The notes beneath the pieces were generated by a model. The model worked only from the letters and a program-made list of their open reading frames with translations, ran no database searches and was not told the DNA's origin. The position numbers and the translations under genes are program-made. From the NCBI GenBank assembly GCA_937980645.1, contig CALJPQ010000022.1:91872-155871 (forward strand): a stretch of DNA of 64,000 nucleotides. The letters run 5' to 3'. Shown here one piece after another: positions 60,701 through 64,000 of this stretch (position 1 is its first letter; each line of letters starts with the position of its first letter). The DNA comes from an uncultured Saprospiraceae bacterium (lineage in GTDB: Bacteria > Bacteroidota > Bacteroidia > Chitinophagales > Saprospiraceae).

Positions 60701-63289
60701 GATTGTGCCGGCAACGCACAGACCTGCTCGCAGCGCATCGTGGTCAACTACCAGTCCAACTTCTTTGTGCGTTTCCCCAACGACCTGAACCTCAACGAGT
60801 GCAACAGCCCGTTCGATAACTTCGGACAGCCCGAATTCTTTGGCAAGGACTGCGAAGCTCTGGGTGTCTCATACGAAGACCGGCGCTTCACCGTCGTGCC
60901 CGACGCCTGTTTCAAAATCGAGCGCACCTGGACGATCATCAACTGGTGCGGCTACAATCCGAATTTAGGGTGCACCGTAGTGCCCAACCCGAACCCGAAC
61001 CCGCAGAGCGATCACCCGAGCAACCTCGTCGGGCCAACGGTATCGCCTATGGGTACACCAGCGCCCTGGACACCTACCAACGTGCGCATCTCGCCCAGTG
61101 ACCCCCTGCCGACCAACTTTAGCACGTTCTGGTCGCCCAACCCGAACTGCTACAAATACACGCAGATCATCAAGGTGCGCGACACAAAAGTGCCCATTCT
61201 CCAGTGCCCAACCGGCCCCGGCGAAGAATGCGACGTTACCAACAATGACCCACAACTGTGGAACGCCCAGGTGTGGTTTGACCCCCTCACGGGCAGCCAC
61301 GACCTGTGCGAAGGCCCTGCCGATCTGTGCATCAGCGCTACCGATGCCTGCTCAGGCCCCGACCTCAAGGTGCGCTATTTGCTCCTGCTGGACTTGGACA
61401 ACAACGGCACGATGGAAACGGTCATTAGCAGCACCAACCCACCGCCACCCGGCATCGTGTTCTTCGGCAATGCCAACAACCCAAACTACTCCGGTGGCAG
61501 CCCACGCGCTTTTGACCAGCGAAACGTGCCCGATACGCGCAAGTACCGCTTTGCTCTGGAAACTAATGTGGCCGGTCAGGACCTCTTCGCCTGCCTGCGC
61601 TGGAACACGCAGGAAAATCCGAACAACTACGTTGTGCCCGAATTGCCCTACGGCACCCACAAAATCAAGTGGATCGTGGACGACGGCTGCGGCAACGAGC
61701 AGACGTGTGAGTACATGTTCACCATCAAAGACTGCAAGGCGCCTACCGCCGTTTGCCGCAATGGTATCAGCGTCAACCTAATGCCTACTAAAATGGTACC
61801 CATTGATGTACAGGACCTGCTCATCAGTGGCGCCGACAACTGCACGCCCAGCAACCTGCTCATCTACGGTTTGCGCCGCTCCAACTCGGGTACGGGCTTT
61901 CCTTTTCAGCCCGATGGCAATCCGCAGACCTCCGTCATGTTCGACTGCACGAATTTGGGCTTTAACCTGGTACAGCTGTGGGTCATGGACCTGGCCGGCA
62001 ACGCTGATTTCTGCGAAACGTTCGTCCACGTGCAGGACAATGCCGGCGTCTGCAGCAACACCAACGCTTCGGTGGCCGGTATCATTCAAACAGAAAATGG
62101 CGAAGGTCTCGAAGATGTAAACGTCCACCTCATTGTCAGCACCGCGCAGGGTATGGCCGAATTGCAGGCCAATACCGAGCCTGACGGCTACTACTTTGCG
62201 CCCAATGCCCTGCCCAAACAGGCCACTACAACCGTACAGCCGGCTAAAAACAACGACCCGCTCAACGGTGTCTCGACGTTCGACCTCGTGCTCATCAACA
62301 AGCACATCCTGGGCATCGAACCGCTGGGGTCGCCCTACAAGATGATTGCCGCTGACGTCAACAACAGCCGCTCTATCACGACTTTCGACATCCTGGAACT
62401 GCGCAAGCTCATCCTCGGCATCTACACTGAACTGCCCGCCAACACCTCGTGGCGCTTCGTGGACCGCAACTACACGTTCCCCGACCCGTCCAACCCCTTC
62501 AAAGAGGTCTTCCCTGAAAAACGGGATATTGCCAACCCAACAGGCGATTACCTTTCCGAAGACTTCATCGCCGTCAAAGTGGGTGACGTCAACGGCAACG
62601 CCATCGCCAGCAGTCTGGCTCGTATCGAAGATCGCACTATGGGGACGCTCCTCTTCGACGTAGAAGACCGTTCTTTCCGCCGCGGTGAAACCTTCACGGT
62701 GCGCTTTGTGCCCACCGAAGAGGCTACAGGTTACCAGTTCACCCTCAACCACGCCGGCCTGGAATTGGCCGATATTCACCCCGGTGCCGGCATGACGCTG
62801 GAACACTTCGGTGTCCATACTCAGGAGAAAGCCCTTACGGTCTCCAACGACGCGCGTACCAGTGCTGATGGCTTTAGCCTGACGTTCCGCGCCACTACAG
62901 ATGGCTCGCTGCGTCAGACGTTGCAGCTCTCCAGCCGCATCACCAAAGCCGAAGCGTATCGCTCCGAGCAAATGCTCGATGTTGCCCTGCGCTTTAATCA
63001 CGCCGGCGGCGATCAGGTCAGCGGCGTGGGCTTCGAACTGTACCAAAACCGCCCCAACCCCTGGACGCAACGCACGCAAGTAAGCTTCCACCTGCCCGCC
63101 GATGAGCCCGCTACCCTCACGGTCTACGACGAAACCGGCCGGGTCCGCTACCGCTATTCTAGCATCTATGCGCGCGGCTACCATACGCTGACCCTGGAAA
63201 ACGAAGCTATCGGGCTGGGCAACGGCACGCTCTTCTACCGCTTAGAAACGCCTACACATTCGGCCGTGCGCCGCATGGTTAAAATGTAG
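57752..63289 (+). CDS. Giant secreted adhesin-like protein with dockerin-like segment and T9SS type A tail
   Basis: An 1845-residue protein with signal peptide ending near residue 42 (VCFGQAEAVLAQ). Long arrays of HYR/Ig-like modules with paired Cys follow (LTCTDIVLVCAVMNYTPDAL, TFINCPDDLTVSTDALACCA, VACVEITQIALGING). Near residues 1430-1600 is a carboxypeptidase-regulatory-like turn (GEGLEDVNVHLIV), then a dockerin-like pair: FDLVLINKHILGIEPLG, with DVNNSRSITTFDILELRKLI and VGDVNGNAIAS, which carry calcium-type Asp/Asn loops. The last ~80 residues (YQNRPNPWTQRTQVSFHL, ending VRRMVKM) are a T9SS type A domain. A surface adhesin role is inferred. ATG 57767 is an equally possible start. Confidence 0.9.
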   Translation: MRKSIMKSLIYRNEKSRLSTWAIWVGLLLWVCFGQAEAVLAQCNPAGNPTRWEYTLKPTEQIKVVGQQFCTSQQQSNGCCSANPAYRCLDLVFHIENGPNGEPFDTSCRGQLNLMTAQGNFDALFFGVGTPNPAGNNVSCSAPVSIGNNFDIALLFNGLSNGNVTAHLLVFDPVGVPIFSSIQIVSPGQAAMLTLCKPGFGCVMDDIVFGCCNISGALALNSGAPATICAGQTTVLKVEGLKGLPPYQVTIRAATATDTTHFTVTIPSDGDTDLTRDTLLVAVSPTKTTTYCAVSVEDATGCIQPIITNNKATVTIAPAPIVNAGDDIALCQNENLNLSLLGASIQPNGSGITTGIWSTSGSGSFQPNNQFPGATTYVPSAADRVAGFVILTLTSADPPGPCGPVSDQVRVSFIPSSALTCNDEVIVALGPSGVAVIEPDMLLEAPNPNGKYLVEVFVNGVNIGNQVNCSHIGQNVLGRVTDLCTGVRCTTRIRVADNLRPQLTCTDIVLVCAVMNYTPDALAALGIANAYPQVNENCGQYDLTYSDIWKDQTCNDPYIGYVLRTWTARDAQGNVSSCSQYVYFENRGIDAVRIPANVTLECNGNAPDTSIMNTGVPFIEAYGTQFPIFPPSKAGICRLSITYQDRIFPICPGSYNIIREWTVLDWCSPVVQSGPNANPRTFSQMISVFDQTGPTFINCPDDLTVSTDALACCATVTLPSVRLRDVCANPREARAIIQVRHPITGDVINTLQVAATLTTPPGANPPSTDRIAVFAPTPCLPIGAHTVIYEAEDNCNNASTCSFQLTVRDLTPPQVACVEITQIALGINGMALVNASTFDKGSYDACGPVYFKAHRIEDNSCQPTAHFFDQVKFCCEDIGDTIEIILRVYDAQPPAGPISPDLAVGNYNECIVQVYVEDKLRPVCTPPANTTVSCENFDPTLWAYGMATGADNCCVDTILTIVNYNQFDTLCNRGTITRIFRVADCAGNAQTCSQRIVVNYQSNFFVRFPNDLNLNECNSPFDNFGQPEFFGKDCEALGVSYEDRRFTVVPDACFKIERTWTIINWCGYNPNLGCTVVPNPNPNPQSDHPSNLVGPTVSPMGTPAPWTPTNVRISPSDPLPTNFSTFWSPNPNCYKYTQIIKVRDTKVPILQCPTGPGEECDVTNNDPQLWNAQVWFDPLTGSHDLCEGPADLCISATDACSGPDLKVRYLLLLDLDNNGTMETVISSTNPPPPGIVFFGNANNPNYSGGSPRAFDQRNVPDTRKYRFALETNVAGQDLFACLRWNTQENPNNYVVPELPYGTHKIKWIVDDGCGNEQTCEYMFTIKDCKAPTAVCRNGISVNLMPTKMVPIDVQDLLISGADNCTPSNLLIYGLRRSNSGTGFPFQPDGNPQTSVMFDCTNLGFNLVQLWVMDLAGNADFCETFVHVQDNAGVCSNTNASVAGIIQTENGEGLEDVNVHLIVSTAQGMAELQANTEPDGYYFAPNALPKQATTTVQPAKNNDPLNGVSTFDLVLINKHILGIEPLGSPYKMIAADVNNSRSITTFDILELRKLILGIYTELPANTSWRFVDRNYTFPDPSNPFKEVFPEKRDIANPTGDYLSEDFIAVKVGDVNGNAIASSLARIEDRTMGTLLFDVEDRSFRRGETFTVRFVPTEEATGYQFTLNHAGLELADIHPGAGMTLEHFGVHTQEKALTVSNDARTSADGFSLTFRATTDGSLRQTLQLSSRITKAEAYRSEQMLDVALRFNHAGGDQVSGVGFELYQNRPNPWTQRTQVSFHLPADEPATLTVYDETGRVRYRYSSIYARGYHTLTLENEAIGLGNGTLFYRLETPTHSAVRRMVKM

Positions 63290-63337
63290 CCTTTCGGAAG
63301 CATCAGACATCTAAATACGCTTTTCCTCATCCGCACA

Positions 63338-63372
63338 CGCCGGCCCTGGCTCAGGGCTGGCGTTTTTTTTTT
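63338..63372 (+). terminator. Rho-independent terminator after giant adhesin gene
   Basis: CGCCGGCCCTG (63338-63348), loop GCT, and CAGGGCTGGCG (63352-63362) pair with one mismatch, followed by ten T. It sits 49 bases after the stop codon. Confidence 0.9.
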
Positions 63373-63436
63373 GTATAGTAAAAGATCTGGCTCGAAGGCG
63401 CCAGCGGGAAAACGTTTTTCAGTCAACGAAGGCTAC

Positions 63437-64000
63437 TTAACTTCCATCGGCGACCTGTTCGGCTTTCCAGGCTTCGATGTTTTTGGTTTTGCTGGACAGT
63501 TGCACGCCCACGGCCACGACGGGCTTGCCTCGGTTCCAAAAGGCCTGGTGGTATCGGTTTTTGCGAATTTGCTCCAGTGCGGCTTCGGGGCTTTTGTCGA
63601 GTTTGAATTCTAGGATGTACACCTTTTGGCTGGTTTCGACGGCCACATCGGCGCGGCCTTCGGAGGTGCACACTTCGCTGCGCACGCGCAGGCCCATGTA
63701 ACTGAACAGCAGGTGAACGGCGGCGTGGAAGAAGCGCTCGGGTGCCTTTTTGTCGTGCAGCGGGTAAGGGATTTCGCTGAACACGCCCTTCAGGATGCGC
63801 ATGACTCGTTCCAGGTCGTCGTTTTCGAAGGCTTTTTCTAATTGCAGGGCCAACACCTGGCCGGAGCCTTTGGGCACGCCTCCGAAGGCTTCGAGCAGGT
63901 AGGCGAGCATGGAGTTTTCCACTTCGTAGTTGGGGTATCCGAGTTTGTAGATACCGTATTCGTCTCGTTCGAGGATGGTGAGGTAACCGGTTTGGTAGAG
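63437..64000 (-). CDS. PD-(D/E)XK nuclease superfamily protein, 3' part
   Basis: The frame is open to the window edge, so only the last 187 residues are seen. At the edge it reads LYQTGYLTILERDEYGIYKL, then GYPNYEVENSMLAYLLEAF, the junction typical of the AAA-ATPase-like/PDDEXK_9 proteins common in Bacteroidota. The nuclease-like core has RSEVCTSEGRADVAVET, then KVYILEFKLDKSPEAALEQI, where Asp and Glu-x-Lys form the PD-(D/E)XK pattern, followed by YHQAFWNRGKPVVAVGVQLS. These genes often occur in many copies with unknown function. The N-terminal AAA part would lie beyond base 64000. Confidence 0.88.
   Translation of the reverse strand, partial: LYQTGYLTILERDEYGIYKLGYPNYEVENSMLAYLLEAFGGVPKGSGQVLALQLEKAFENDDLERVMRILKGVFSEIPYPLHDKKAPERFFHAAVHLLFSYMGLRVRSEVCTSEGRADVAVETSQKVYILEFKLDKSPEAALEQIRKNRYHQAFWNRGKPVVAVGVQLSSKTKNIEAWKAEQVADGS

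Noticed and set aside
61778..63184. 468-codon antisense frame opposite the giant adhesin
   Set aside because: It mirrors a strongly supported T9SS protein and its translation has no recognisable motif.
1..64000. tRNA, rRNA, insertion sequence or prophage genes
   Set aside because: None was recognised on reading both strands; a covariance-model scan would be needed to exclude a tRNA in the spacers.

Overview
The window looks like chromosomal DNA of a GC-rich member of the Bacteroidota, probably near the Saprospirales (Saprospiraceae/Lewinella-like; the order is inferred, not proven). The evidence is three secreted proteins with type IX secretion (T9SS) C-terminal sorting domains, a PorP/SprF protein, a DUF6089-type outer membrane protein, a TonB-dependent receptor, a bactofilin, a membrane pyrophosphatase, and promoters of the Bacteroidota TAnnTTTG type, often within 10-60 bases of the start codon. 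No rRNA, tRNA, CRISPR array, prophage or insertion sequence was recognised. Most of the window is ordinary core genome cut into short operons that change strand often.

Layout. 1-6.2 kb: the end of an alkaline phosphatase, a small outer membrane barrel, thioredoxin, an FG-GAP T9SS cargo, and divergent radC and kpsF/kdsD. 6.3-10.4 kb: an ECF sigma factor, a RskA-type anti-sigma factor, an exported protein, an outer membrane barrel and a two-domain fasciclin lipoprotein. 10.6-13.1 kb: a polytopic membrane protein overlapped by a 44-residue membrane microprotein, then a lipoprotein. 13.1-17.9 kb (minus strand): ftsK-rlmN, rsmI and purS. 18.3-21.3 kb: a 1013-residue exported coiled-coil protein. 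21.5-26.3 kb: a fused oligopeptide-type ABC ATPase, DUF72 and ppk1. 26.5-31.1 kb: a large gliding-motility-type secreted protein and a DUF6089 protein. 31.4-35.7 kb: recX, a RiPP (lanthipeptide-like) precursor without cysteine, an alpha-helical protein, an orphan LytTR regulator, a repeat-rich spacer, and a membrane-anchored lysozyme-fold candidate. 35.8-43.5 kb: a GH20 hexosaminidase, a DUF4143 ATPase behind four 22-bp repeats, a fused 2-oxoacid dehydrogenase E1, and class II HMG-CoA reductase. 43.5-49.8 kb: a TonB receptor, an unknown anchored protein, DUF2027-Smr, DUF2256, and a COG3650-like lipoprotein. 50-57.4 kb (minus strand): hppA, bactofilin-AtpZ-4TM-DinB, porP/sprF, and MBL-tgt. 57.8-63.3 kb: an 1845-residue T9SS adhesin-like protein with a dockerin-like segment. 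The window ends in a PD-(D/E)XK nuclease-family gene that runs off the edge.

How parts fit together. Sigma factor, anti-sigma factor and fasciclin protein parallel the mycobacterial SigK-RskA-MPT70/83 circuit. The T9SS cargos, the PorP/SprF protein, the TonB receptor and DUF6089 form an envelope and surface-secretion theme. The intergenic regions hold at least four families of short palindromic or tandem repeats, described below; these and the orphan RiPP precursor are the least conventional content.
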